19,760 nt of DNA from an uncultured Verrucomicrobiota bacterium (GTDB taxonomy: Bacteria > Verrucomicrobiota > Kiritimatiellia > RFP12 > UBA1067), in NCBI GenBank assembly GCA_946631535.1, contig CAMPAF010000016.1:1-19760 (forward strand), given 5' to 3'. The position numbers and the translations under genes were made by a program. Shown here in pieces: positions 1 to 7,023 of this stretch (its first letter is position 1; each line of letters opens with the position of its first letter). The notes beneath the pieces are model-generated. The model saw nothing but the letters and a program-made list of their open reading frames with translations. It made no database searches and was not told the origin of the DNA.

Positions 1-452
1 CCGTGCCGCTCATCGGCGCGCTGATGCTGGGCAACCTCGCGAAGGAGGCGGGGCCGTCGGTCGCGCGCATCTCGGACACGATGTCTAACGCGCTCATCAA
101 CATCGTCACCATCATGCTCGGCCTTTCCGTGGGCTCGAAGCTCGCGTGTGAGAAGTTCCTCGCCGGCACGACGCTCGGCATCCTCGCGCTCGGCCTCTGC
201 GCGTTCTGCGTGGGCACGGCGGCTGGCGTGCTGATGGCCAAGCTGATGAACCTCTTCTCGAAGGAGAAGATGAACCCGCTCATCGGATCGGCGGGCGTCT
301 CGGCGGTGCCGATGGCCGCGCGCGTCTCGAACAAGGTGTCGCTAGGCAACGACCCCACGAACTTCATCCTGATGCAGGCGATGGGGCCGAACGTCTCCGG
401 CGTGATCGGTTCGGCCGTCGTGGCCGGCGTCCTCTACACATTGTGCAGATGA
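1..452 (+). CDS. oadB: Na+-transporting decarboxylase beta subunit (OadB/GcdB/MmdB family), C-terminal part
   Basis: This is the last 149 residues of an integral-membrane subunit that couples decarboxylation of oxaloacetate (or glutaconyl-CoA or methylmalonyl-CoA) to Na+ export. The gene begins left of the window, and the GTG at position 3 is probably an internal Val. Recognition rests on the segment at 274-333 reading [20 protein letters not shown], followed by [20 protein letters not shown]. In the Klebsiella oxaloacetate decarboxylase beta subunit this region carries the Asn and Ser (Asn373 and Ser382) implicated in Na+ translocation, and both are present here at the same spacing. Hydrophobic stretches around 90-130 and 175-235 look like membrane helices. 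Which substrate the complex uses cannot be told from this subunit, so the symbol is by family only. The stop overlaps the next start (ATGA, 449-452). Confidence 0.93.
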   Translation, partial: VPLIGALMLGNLAKEAGPSVARISDTMSNALINIVTIMLGLSVGSKLACEKFLAGTTLGILALGLCAFCVGTAAGVLMAKLMNLFSKEKMNPLIGSAGVSAVPMAARVSNKVSLGNDPTNFILMQAMGPNVSGVIGSAVVAGVLYTLCR

Positions 453-1615
453 CGTGTCGCTCCCACATCCTGCATGCGTTCGCCGTCGCCGCCATGCTGG
501 CGGGGGCGGCGTTTGCGCAGGAAGAAGGGGAGCGGAAGATGTCTGCCGCGCAGCGCTTGCGGAGCCTGCCGAAGCTCGCGACCGCGTGCGACGGGCTGGT
601 GGGCGTGCTGGCTGCGGACGTGCCAGGCGACGAGGTGGGGTTCCGTCTTCCAATCCTGCAGTTCGTATCGAGCCAGGTGCGAGACCTGGAGCGCGCCTAC
701 AAGCTCCAGATGCCGCGCCGCGACGGCATTGGCATCTTCGTCAACGTGGGCGACGGCCGCACTAACGACACGCGCGTCGTCGCGCGCAGGACGCGCCGCC
801 CGGGCGGCGACGTGCAGACGCGCATCGTCCTGCCCTCTCCGGGGTTCTCCGATCTCGACGAGCTGCGCTTCGCCGTGGCGCAGGCGTACTTCCGCGCGTG
901 GATATTCCGCAACGGCGGGTCGACGAACGAACTGCCCGAATGGGTGGTGCAGGGCGCGGTTCGCGCGGCGAACGCGGAGACGGCGCACGACGACACGCGC
1001 TTCGTGCTTGGGCTGTGGAGCCAGGCGCGCCTGCCGTACTTTCCGGCGCTCTGCACCGACATGCGCAAGGCGAAGGGGGCGGGCGCGGCGCTCTCGGGCT
1101 ACCTCGTAGCGTGGATGAAGGAGAAGCATCTGGTCAAGCCGCTCTTGGACCACCTCGCCGCGGGCAAGCCGTGGGACGGCCGGCGCCTCGCTGCGGAACT
1201 TACCGGAGAGACGGATCCTTTTCTTCAGGACCGCGCCTCGGACGAGCGCTTCGCGCGCCTGACGCGCGCGGTGCTGTCGCCTGGCCGCGCCAGCAAATGG
1301 GACCTGTCGGTATTCACCTCGCGGCTTCTGCTTTATCCTCCGGTCTTCGACAGGGGGAACGGGCTTTCCTACACGTTCCGCGAGGCGGTTGACCTTGCGG
1401 CCGATCGGAGGAGTGTCCGGGAAGCGGCCTGGCAGAAGGCGCGCGAGATTCCGTTCTGCGCCATCGGGCGCGGCGACGCGCTGGCGGACGTCGCGATGAG
1501 CTATCGGGAATTCCTGGTGGCGGCGGCGCAGGGGAAGCCGGCCGACGAGCTTAAGCCGCTCCTGGATGCGGCGGACGGGAAGATGAACGCGATACTGGAG
1601 GAGCAAAAGAAATGA
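449..1615 (+). CDS. Secreted protein of unknown function; resembles a peptidase-MA-like protein without HExxH
   Basis: A 388-residue protein with a Sec signal peptide (Arg4, hydrophobic 7-22, likely cleavage at AFA|Q after residue 23). I chose the ATG at 449 over the in-frame GTG at 443 because it makes an ATGA overlap with the upstream stop. Neither start has a visible ribosome binding site, so translation is probably coupled to the decarboxylase gene. Residues 138-170 ([14 protein letters not shown], then [12 protein letters not shown]) have the layout of gluzincins of the peptidase MA type, in which an HExxH helix is followed by an LPxWxxEG motif. Here the helix has no His and the whole protein contains no HE pair, so it is unlikely to be a zinc peptidase. 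The rest looks mainly helical and I do not recognise it. The family link is an inference from pattern only. The gene is in an operon with argH, whose ribosome binding site lies inside its 3' end. Confidence 0.85.
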   Translation: MTCRSHILHAFAVAAMLAGAAFAQEEGERKMSAAQRLRSLPKLATACDGLVGVLAADVPGDEVGFRLPILQFVSSQVRDLERAYKLQMPRRDGIGIFVNVGDGRTNDTRVVARRTRRPGGDVQTRIVLPSPGFSDLDELRFAVAQAYFRAWIFRNGGSTNELPEWVVQGAVRAANAETAHDDTRFVLGLWSQARLPYFPALCTDMRKAKGAGAALSGYLVAWMKEKHLVKPLLDHLAAGKPWDGRRLAAELTGETDPFLQDRASDERFARLTRAVLSPGRASKWDLSVFTSRLLLYPPVFDRGNGLSYTFREAVDLAADRRSVREAAWQKAREIPFCAIGRGDALADVAMSYREFLVAAAQGKPADELKPLLDAADGKMNAILEEQKK

Positions 1616-2973
1616 AGACGGAAGAGACGATAACAGACCGTGCGGTCGATCCCGACATCCTCGCCTACACGGTGGGCGACGACCCCGTGCTGGACAGGGA
1701 GCTGACGACGTGGGACTGCATGGGCACGGCGGCGCACGTGACGATGCTCTCGGAGATGCCCGTCGAGCCGCCCGTGGTGACGAAGGACGAGGCGGCGCGC
1801 GTGCGCGAGGAGCTGGCGAAGGTGGTCGCGGCCGCAAAGGCGGGCGACTTCACGATCGAGGAGTCCGACCAGGACGTCCACATGGCCGTGGAGCGTCGCC
1901 TCACCGAGACGCTTGGCGATCTCGGCAAGAAGATCCACACGGGCCGCAGCCGCAACGACCAGGTGGCGGTGGACGTGCGCCTGCACGTCAAGGACCAGTT
2001 GCTCGGCCTGGAGGACGAGCTGGCCGCGCTCGCCAAGGTGCTCGTGGATTTCGGCAAGGCGCACGACCGCGTGCCGCTCGTCGGGCGCACGCACCTGCAG
2101 CCTGCGATGCCGTCGTCGGTGGGAGTGTGGGCGACGGGCCACGCCGAGATGCTCCTCGACCAGACCGAGAACCTGGAGGCCGCATACCGGTTGAACGACC
2201 TCTGTCCGCTCGGCTCCGCAGCCGGGTACGGCGTGCCGCTCCCGCTCGACCGCAAGCGCACGAGTGACCTTCTCGGCTTCGCGCGTCCGCTCCACAACGT
2301 GTTTGGCGCGTCGATGGCGCGCGGCGAGGACGAGGCGGCGCTCCTCTGTACGCTTGCGCAGCTGATGTCCGTCCTCTCGCGCCTCGCGGAGGACATGATC
2401 CTCTTCTCGATGCCGGAGTTCGGCTACTTCCGCCTGCCGCGCGCATACTGCACGGGCAGCTCGATCATGCCGCAGAAGTACAACCCGGACGTGCTGGAGC
2501 TGGTGCGCTCCAAGACGGCGCAGGTGCTCGGCCTCGCGACGGCCTCGCTCTCGCTCCTCCACGCGATGCCGGGCGGATACAACCGCGACCTGCAGGACTG
2601 CAAGGGCCTCTACATGAAGGGGCTCTCCATCGCCCGCACCACTCTCCGCATCCTCGCGAAGGTGGTGGCCGGGATGTCCGTCGACGAGGATGCGCTAAGG
2701 CGCGGCTTCATCCCCGGCGTGTTCGCGACGGACGTGGCGCTCCGCAAGGTGGCGGCTGGAACGCCGTGGCGCGAGGCGTACCACCAGGTGCGCGACAACC
2801 TGGAGGCGCTTTCGTCCGAGGACCCCGACGCGGCCGTCGCCGCGAAGACGCACGCGGGGGCTACGGCCGGTCTCGACTGGGGTTTCTACGCGTCGCGCCT
2901 TGACGCGCTTGCGCGGTCCGTAGCCGAGCGCCGCGCCGCGTTCGATGGCCGCCGCAAGGCCCTGCTGGGCTAA
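1612..2973 (+). CDS. argH: Argininosuccinate lyase
   Basis: A 453-residue cytoplasmic enzyme of the aspartase/fumarase superfamily that splits argininosuccinate into arginine and fumarate, the last step of arginine synthesis. The superfamily signature is GSSIMPQKYN at residues 282-291, with Ser283 on the mobile catalytic loop. HTGRSRNDQ at 109-117 binds substrate, and His161 in GRTHLQPAMPSS is the expected catalytic His. Length matches the family (about 450-470). The AMPSS form after the THLQ motif and the MLSEM-type N-terminal region resemble the Bacteroidota-type enzyme more than the E. coli type, which reads THLQxAQP (from memory). The start ATG overlaps the upstream stop (ATGA, 1612-1615), and a strong ribosome binding site GGAGGAG lies at 1597-1603, 8 bases before it. 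The gene is probably co-transcribed with the decarboxylase subunit. No other arginine gene is in view. Confidence 0.95.
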   Translation: MKTEETITDRAVDPDILAYTVGDDPVLDRELTTWDCMGTAAHVTMLSEMPVEPPVVTKDEAARVREELAKVVAAAKAGDFTIEESDQDVHMAVERRLTETLGDLGKKIHTGRSRNDQVAVDVRLHVKDQLLGLEDELAALAKVLVDFGKAHDRVPLVGRTHLQPAMPSSVGVWATGHAEMLLDQTENLEAAYRLNDLCPLGSAAGYGVPLPLDRKRTSDLLGFARPLHNVFGASMARGEDEAALLCTLAQLMSVLSRLAEDMILFSMPEFGYFRLPRAYCTGSSIMPQKYNPDVLELVRSKTAQVLGLATASLSLLHAMPGGYNRDLQDCKGLYMKGLSIARTTLRILAKVVAGMSVDEDALRRGFIPGVFATDVALRKVAAGTPWREAYHQVRDNLEALSSEDPDAAVAAKTHAGATAGLDWGFYASRLDALARSVAERRAAFDGRRKALLG

Positions 2974-2999
2974 GTTTGGGGCAGGAGACAATTTTTTTT
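2961..2999 (+). terminator. Weak candidate terminator after argH
   Basis: The end of argH can pair CCTGC (2961-2965) with GCAGG (2981-2985). An alternative small hairpin is GCCC/GGGC (2959-2962 with 2967-2970). A run of eight T at 2992-2999 follows. The stem is short, the loop is 15 bases, and six bases separate the stem from the T run, so this is weak. It is plausible because a strong promoter for the next gene begins only 12 bases later. Confidence 0.3.
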
Positions 3000-3010
3000 C
3001 ACTTTCCCAA

Positions 3011-3040
3011 TTGTCATTCCTCCTCCAAATCGTGTATACT
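3011..3040 (+). promoter_or_regulatory. Sigma70-type promoter for the C10 peptidase gene
   Basis: The -35 box TTGTCA (3011-3016) and the -10 box TATACT (3035-3040) each match five of six consensus bases and are 18 bases apart, in an AT-rich gap inside a GC-rich region. The expected transcript start is near 3047, giving a leader of about 64 bases before the ATG at 3111. Its -10 box is covered by an inverted repeat, listed separately. Confidence 0.7.
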
Positions 3041-3070
3041 ATGGACAGATTTTGATGGGGAAGTATACAC
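3032..3070. promoter_or_regulatory. 9-bp inverted repeat over the -10 box (candidate operator or 5' hairpin)
   Basis: GTGTATACT (3032-3040) and its exact reverse complement AGTATACAC (3062-3070) flank the expected transcript start, with centres 30 bases apart (about three helical turns). Each arm also contains the palindrome GTATAC. The left arm covers the -10 box, so a dimeric or paired repressor could block polymerase there. The RNA starting near 3047 would contain only the right arm, so a leader hairpin is less likely than a DNA-binding site. Confidence 0.4.
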
Positions 3071-3100
3071 TTCCGCAACTGTTCCGTGTTGCAAACAAAC

Positions 3101-3104
3101 GGAG
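3101..3104 (+). promoter_or_regulatory. Ribosome binding site that decides the start of the C10 peptidase
   Basis: GGAG at 3101-3104 lies six bases before the ATG at 3111, which begins a normal signal peptide (MKKSILC). The in-frame ATG at 3105 touches the GGAG and is too close. The longer reading frame from 2976 starts upstream of the promoter's transcript start and would put charged sequence before the signal peptide. Confidence 0.7.
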
Positions 3105-3110
3105 ATGGAC

Positions 3111-6100
3111 ATGAAGAAGAGCATTTTGTGCATATTGGTCGTAGCGCTCGCGATGATCGCGGGCGCGACGCCGGTTACATCTTCGCAGGCGAAGCAGGCT
3201 GCGCGCGCGTGGGCGCAACGGAACGCGGCGTTCGTCGGGGAAGACATTGCGGTGACTGGTTCGGCCGTGGCCGTCAGGAACGAGGAAGGAGTTACGCTCT
3301 GGTATCGCGTGGCGCTGGACAACGGCTCTTGCCTTGTCGTCTCTCCCGTGACCGAACTGGAACCGGTCATCGCGTGCCTCGAGAGGGTGGGGGCGGGCGG
3401 ATTGCCTGCCGGTCATCCGATGCGCGCGATGCTGGAGCGCGACATGGTGGACCGCCTGAAGAAGCTCGGCCTTTACGAGCCTGCCGCGACCGGTCCCGCG
3501 CTTATGGGCGCGTCGCCGTTGCAGGCGACGCCCGAGGATCCCGTGATGGCCGCATGGGCGGAGGAAGGCAAGGCGAAATGGGCGCGGCTTACGAGCGGCG
3601 GCGGACCGCAGCTGATGGCGGCGAAGGAGGATGGCCTTACCGAAATCGATATCCAGATGGGCATCGTGGACGGCTTCGAGAAAGGCGGACGGTTCACGCA
3701 CTGGGACCAGGGCGCTGGCGGCGGAGGGTTCTGCTACAACTACCACACCCCGAACCACGCCGTTTGTGGATGCGTCGCCACGTCGATGGGCGCGATGATG
3801 CAGTTCTTCGCCGTGACGGGTTGCGTTGCCGATGCCACGTGCCCGAGCGGACTCGTCCGCGAGACGCAGGACGGCGTCGTTGGAGCCACTTACAACGGTG
3901 GCGGCGCGGGAAGCTATCGGACTAAAGGCGGCACGTACGACTGGTCGATTCTCGACGGTAAGACGGATCGGGTGGGCTATGACGATCTTACCGATGCCCA
4001 GCGCGAGCTACTGGGACGCGTGGCCTACGACTGCGGCGTGGCCGTGGCGATGGCGTGGACGGACGGCGAGTCCAGCGCGTACGTGATGGATGTCGCGTCC
4101 GCGCTCCGCAACGTGTTCGGCTTCAAGGACGCTCGTGCCGTGTTCAAGCCGACGGAAGACCAGTACGTCAAGCTCATCTACCACCAGTGCCGGGCGGGCG
4201 CGCCCGTGCAACTGGGCATCAACAAGTCGGTCGGTCAGGGCGGACACTCCGTCCTGGCCGTGGGCTACGGAGAGGACGAGGACGGCGTTCCCCGCACGCG
4301 CATCTTCACAGGGTGGGGCGGTGCCGGCGATGGCTGGTACGCGCTGCCGTACATCACAACGGCAAGCGTCCCCGGAGGCAGCAGCCATAATTTCGACGTG
4401 ATCCAGCAGATCGTCACGATGATCGGCTATGATACGGACGAGACCGTCCCCGTGGTCGGCCACATGGACGCGCCTGGAGAGGCGATCGATGTGCCGGGCG
4501 TGCCGCGCACCATATACTCGAACGAGGCCGGATACTTCGGGACGCGTGTCGCTCCTGGCACGTCCGACCGCCGGTTGCTCTGCCGCGGCAAGGAGGCGCA
4601 GTTCGAGATAGGTTCCGCCGCCGCCATGGAAGAGGACGAGTTCTGGGTGGCTGATGTGGACGGCCTCTGCGCCGCCCTGCCGGAAGAGATCGAATTCATC
4701 CTCTTGAACAGCTCGGTGGCGTACACCTTCGCGAAGGCGAAGGAGATGGCGCTCGCGGAGGGCAAGGCGATCCTTCGCATCAGCGGCGTGACCGGCACCG
4801 AGCCGACGACGAACCTTCTGGCGTACATCTATGCCCTGGACGAACAGAACGCGGGCGACTTCACGAACAAGTTCGTCTACTTCTTCTCCTCCGCGAAGGC
4901 TTCCAATCCCGACCTACCCGACGGCAACCCGTCGATCGGCGTGTTCCTCCCGAGCGATGCGGAGCAGAGCGGCCGCTGGCAGTACGTGAACGGACGCCTC
5001 GCGTACGGCTACGGCTACTCCACGGAGCTTGAGCAGACGGTGACGAACGACTACGAGGTCGCAGAAGACGAAGCGCACTACACGATAACGGACGAGGCGT
5101 ATGTCGCGTCCTGGCGCAACGTAGACGAGAACGTCTACACCAACCTCCCGTACACAATCGATGGCCTTCTGGAGATGACGCAGTTCGTGCTGGACGAGGG
5201 CTGGGACGAATTCTGCCGCAGGACGCACGGCGTCACGCTGACGGTGGCGGCCGAGCCTTCCGAGAGCGGATTGCCCGATCCGGCGTTCGGCGTGCACGAG
5301 AACACGTACACGAATGCCCAGGAGATCACGGCTCTCGCGCCGGAAGGGCTGGTCACGAACGATGAGCAGACGGTAATCTCGAAGTTTTCCGCATGGACGC
5401 TCACGGTGACGAACACTGTCGCGGGCGGGCAGGAGACCGTCACGAATGGCACCGGCTCGGAGGCCGTGTTCACGCTGGCTTCAAACGACGTGGCCTCTCT
5501 CGTCTGGAAGCTCGAGCCTAAGTTCATGAAGATTTCGATTCGCGATGAATACGACAGCTTCTACGGGGACGATTGCGTCGCTTCGCCCGGCAGCGACTGG
5601 TATCCGTACGGCGAGACGGTGTCGTTCACAGCTACGCCCGGCTCCGAATTCTACTTCGACCAGTGGGGTTCCGACACCGGTTTCGACCTGCCCTACTACC
5701 TTGAGTCGTTCAGGGACCAGCCGACGATCTCCTTCCGAGTGGAGGAGCCGCTCTCCCTGGTCGCGTCCTATAATCCCGGCGATTCGGATCCGGAGGAGGA
5801 GGTTTCCGCCGAGGCGCAGACGCTGACGGTCATGTCTCTTTGCGCGGACGGCGAGTCTTACGTGCAGCTCGATGACGACAACCTGCCGACGACGTCGGTG
5901 ACGATCTATCCCGACGGTACCACTCAGCAGGTGGACGACGACATCGAGCTGCCTGCCGAGACTTCCGCCTCGGGATCCATAGCGGCAAACGCATTCACCG
6001 ACGGGGACGGGGCTGGATGGAAATGCGTGGGCTGGAGGCTGTGCGACATGCGGGGCAACGTGCTTGCCGAAGGCAACGGCACGATCACGTCCCGCTTCGT

Positions 6101-6467
6101 CCTGGAAGACGCCGCCTGGCTGTACTGGATATGGGAGGGTCAGACGGAGGAAGAGGACGACCCGGCGGAGGAACGCCAGCCGGCGAAGGTTCCCTACGCA
6201 GACGAGTCGCTTCAGACTTCGCCGCTGACGATCAAGGCGAACGCCGACGGGACGCTCACGGTGGAGGCGAACATAGGCAACGCCGTGAAGGGGTGGTGGT
6301 ACGTGCTGAAGACAGCGAGCGACTTGGCAGGACCGTACTCGAAGGCGGACGGTGCCGATTGCGTGAAGCTGGCCGAGGCGGACGGCACGCTCAAGCTGAG
6401 CTCCACATTCACGCCGACCGAGGAGAAGCGCTTCTACAAGGTGACCGTGGAGGGCGACAAACCTTGA
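3111..6467 (+). CDS. Secreted C10 family (streptopain-type) cysteine peptidase with C-terminal beta repeats
   Basis: A 1118-residue exported protein. Residues 1-19 are a Sec signal peptide (MKKSILC, cleavage at AGA|T). Residues 20-130 match the streptopain propeptide style, a SQAKQAARAWAQRN helix then a strand ending VVSPVTELEPVIA. The peptidase core at about 180-440 shows the family pattern W-D-Q, YN, then GCVATSMGAMMQFF with nucleophile Cys221, GQGGHSVLAVGYG with His379, and GWGGAGDGWYAL with Trp402, so the Cys/His pair is intact. Residues 536-600 (AKAKEMALAEGKAILRISG and following) look like a thioredoxin-like fold without CxxC. Residues 705-1010 hold divergent repeats of the InlB/bacterial-repeat kind (VSFTATPGSEFYFDQW; GW...F.L.....W.W). 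A beta module ends in RFYKVTV. Streptopain itself is about 400 residues, so the C-terminal 680 are extra. It has its own promoter and precedes the lipoprotein and giant-protein genes. Substrate unknown. Confidence 0.88.
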   Translation: MKKSILCILVVALAMIAGATPVTSSQAKQAARAWAQRNAAFVGEDIAVTGSAVAVRNEEGVTLWYRVALDNGSCLVVSPVTELEPVIACLERVGAGGLPAGHPMRAMLERDMVDRLKKLGLYEPAATGPALMGASPLQATPEDPVMAAWAEEGKAKWARLTSGGGPQLMAAKEDGLTEIDIQMGIVDGFEKGGRFTHWDQGAGGGGFCYNYHTPNHAVCGCVATSMGAMMQFFAVTGCVADATCPSGLVRETQDGVVGATYNGGGAGSYRTKGGTYDWSILDGKTDRVGYDDLTDAQRELLGRVAYDCGVAVAMAWTDGESSAYVMDVASALRNVFGFKDARAVFKPTEDQYVKLIYHQCRAGAPVQLGINKSVGQGGHSVLAVGYGEDEDGVPRTRIFTGWGGAGDGWYALPYITTASVPGGSSHNFDVIQQIVTMIGYDTDETVPVVGHMDAPGEAIDVPGVPRTIYSNEAGYFGTRVAPGTSDRRLLCRGKEAQFEIGSAAAMEEDEFWVADVDGLCAALPEEIEFILLNSSVAYTFAKAKEMALAEGKAILRISGVTGTEPTTNLLAYIYALDEQNAGDFTNKFVYFFSSAKASNPDLPDGNPSIGVFLPSDAEQSGRWQYVNGRLAYGYGYSTELEQTVTNDYEVAEDEAHYTITDEAYVASWRNVDENVYTNLPYTIDGLLEMTQFVLDEGWDEFCRRTHGVTLTVAAEPSESGLPDPAFGVHENTYTNAQEITALAPEGLVTNDEQTVISKFSAWTLTVTNTVAGGQETVTNGTGSEAVFTLASNDVASLVWKLEPKFMKISIRDEYDSFYGDDCVASPGSDWYPYGETVSFTATPGSEFYFDQWGSDTGFDLPYYLESFRDQPTISFRVEEPLSLVASYNPGDSDPEEEVSAEAQTLTVMSLCADGESYVQLDDDNLPTTSVTIYPDGTTQQVDDDIELPAETSASGSIAANAFTDGDGAGWKCVGWRLCDMRGNVLAEGNGTITSRFVLEDAAWLYWIWEGQTEEEDDPAEERQPAKVPYADESLQTSPLTIKANADGTLTVEANIGNAVKGWWYVLKTASDLAGPYSKADGADCVKLAEADGTLKLSSTFTPTEEKRFYKVTVEGDKP

Positions 6468-6477
6468 AATTTCACGC

Positions 6478-6506
6478 TTGCCCCATTCGGGCCGTAGTGC
6501 TAAAAT
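6478..6506 (+). promoter_or_regulatory. Sigma70-type promoter for the lipoprotein and giant-protein genes
   Basis: The -35 box TTGCCC (6478-6483, four of six) and the -10 box TAAAAT (6501-6506, five of six) are 17 bases apart. TGC directly before the -10 box makes it an extended -10 (TGnTAAAAT). The transcript would start near 6513, about 40 bases before the lipoprotein ATG. There is no terminator-like hairpin with a T run after the peptidase stop at 6467, so read-through from the peptidase gene is also possible. Confidence 0.55.
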
Positions 6507-6552
6507 GAGGGCGTGCTTTTGAGGAGATTAAATCTGCGAAGGGCATAAGACA

Positions 6553-7020
6553 ATGAGGAGACGTCTGAGACTAGGACGCATCGCGCCGCGGATGGCGGCG
6601 GTGATGGTGATTCTCGTGGCCGCGTGCGGCTGCGAGAAGGATGCTTCTTCGTCCGCCGGCGCCGCGACGAACGCGCCCGCCGCGTTTGTTCCGCGCACGA
6701 AGGATCCGGCGTACAAGAAGGCGCTGAACGACGTGCAGAAACCCCGCAAGGCTCTCGCGGCGGAGCGGATGGAGGTGGTCGCGCAGATGGAGAATCTCGT
6801 GGCGCGCGCCCGTGCCGCATTGCCGGAGGGCTCAACGGAGCTGCAGATACGCGACGAGCTTCTGAACAACCCGCGGAAGTACCCCGGGTGGAGTGCGCTT
6901 TCGCGCAAGCTCCGCGAGCTGAACGCGCTTGCGGAGAAGGAATTGGAGGACACGCGTCGTCTCGTGACGGCGCGCATCAGGCAGGAACAGAATGACCTTT
7001 CCAAGGAAGAGAGGCGGTAG
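6553..7020 (+). CDS. Small lipoprotein of unknown function, helical
   Basis: A 155-residue protein with a basic N-terminus (RRRLRLGR), a hydrophobic segment at 14-24 and a lipobox LVAAC ending at Cys25, so it is expected to be lipid-anchored in the outer or inner membrane. A Ser/Ala/Asn-rich linker (28-45) is followed by a charged, mostly helical region (50-155) that could form coiled coils (for example the stretch around ALAAERMEVVAQMENLV and the LRELNALAEKELEDTRRLV stretch). The start is fixed by an in-frame stop at 6529-6531. AAGGG at 6539-6543 is a plausible ribosome binding site 9 bases upstream. The gene stops 3 bases before the giant secreted protein, so the two are almost certainly co-transcribed and may work together, for example as a membrane-side partner. 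I recognise no family. Confidence 0.85.
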   Translation: MRRRLRLGRIAPRMAAVMVILVAACGCEKDASSSAGAATNAPAAFVPRTKDPAYKKALNDVQKPRKALAAERMEVVAQMENLVARARAALPEGSTELQIRDELLNNPRKYPGWSALSRKLRELNALAEKELEDTRRLVTARIRQEQNDLSKEERR

Positions 7021-7023
7021 CAT

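Noticed and set aside
443..448. GTG start two codons before 449 for the exported protein
   Set aside because: No ribosome binding site, while ATG 449 gives an ATGA overlap like the one at argH. The difference is only two residues, so it cannot be fully excluded.
434..2562. Long minus-strand frames opposite the exported protein and argH (434-1837 and 1501-2562)
   Set aside because: Arg/Ala/His/Pro-rich shadows opposite genes with clear families or signal peptide; no recognisable motif.
2976..3110. Upstream extension of the C10 peptidase to a start at 2976
   Set aside because: It would lie before the predicted transcript start, puts non-signal sequence before MKKSILC, and ignores the well-spaced GGAG at 3101-3104.
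6505..6522. Five-codon open frame (ATG at 6505) before the lipoprotein
   Set aside because: Its ATG overlaps the predicted -10 box, so it would not be transcribed from that promoter; too short to support.
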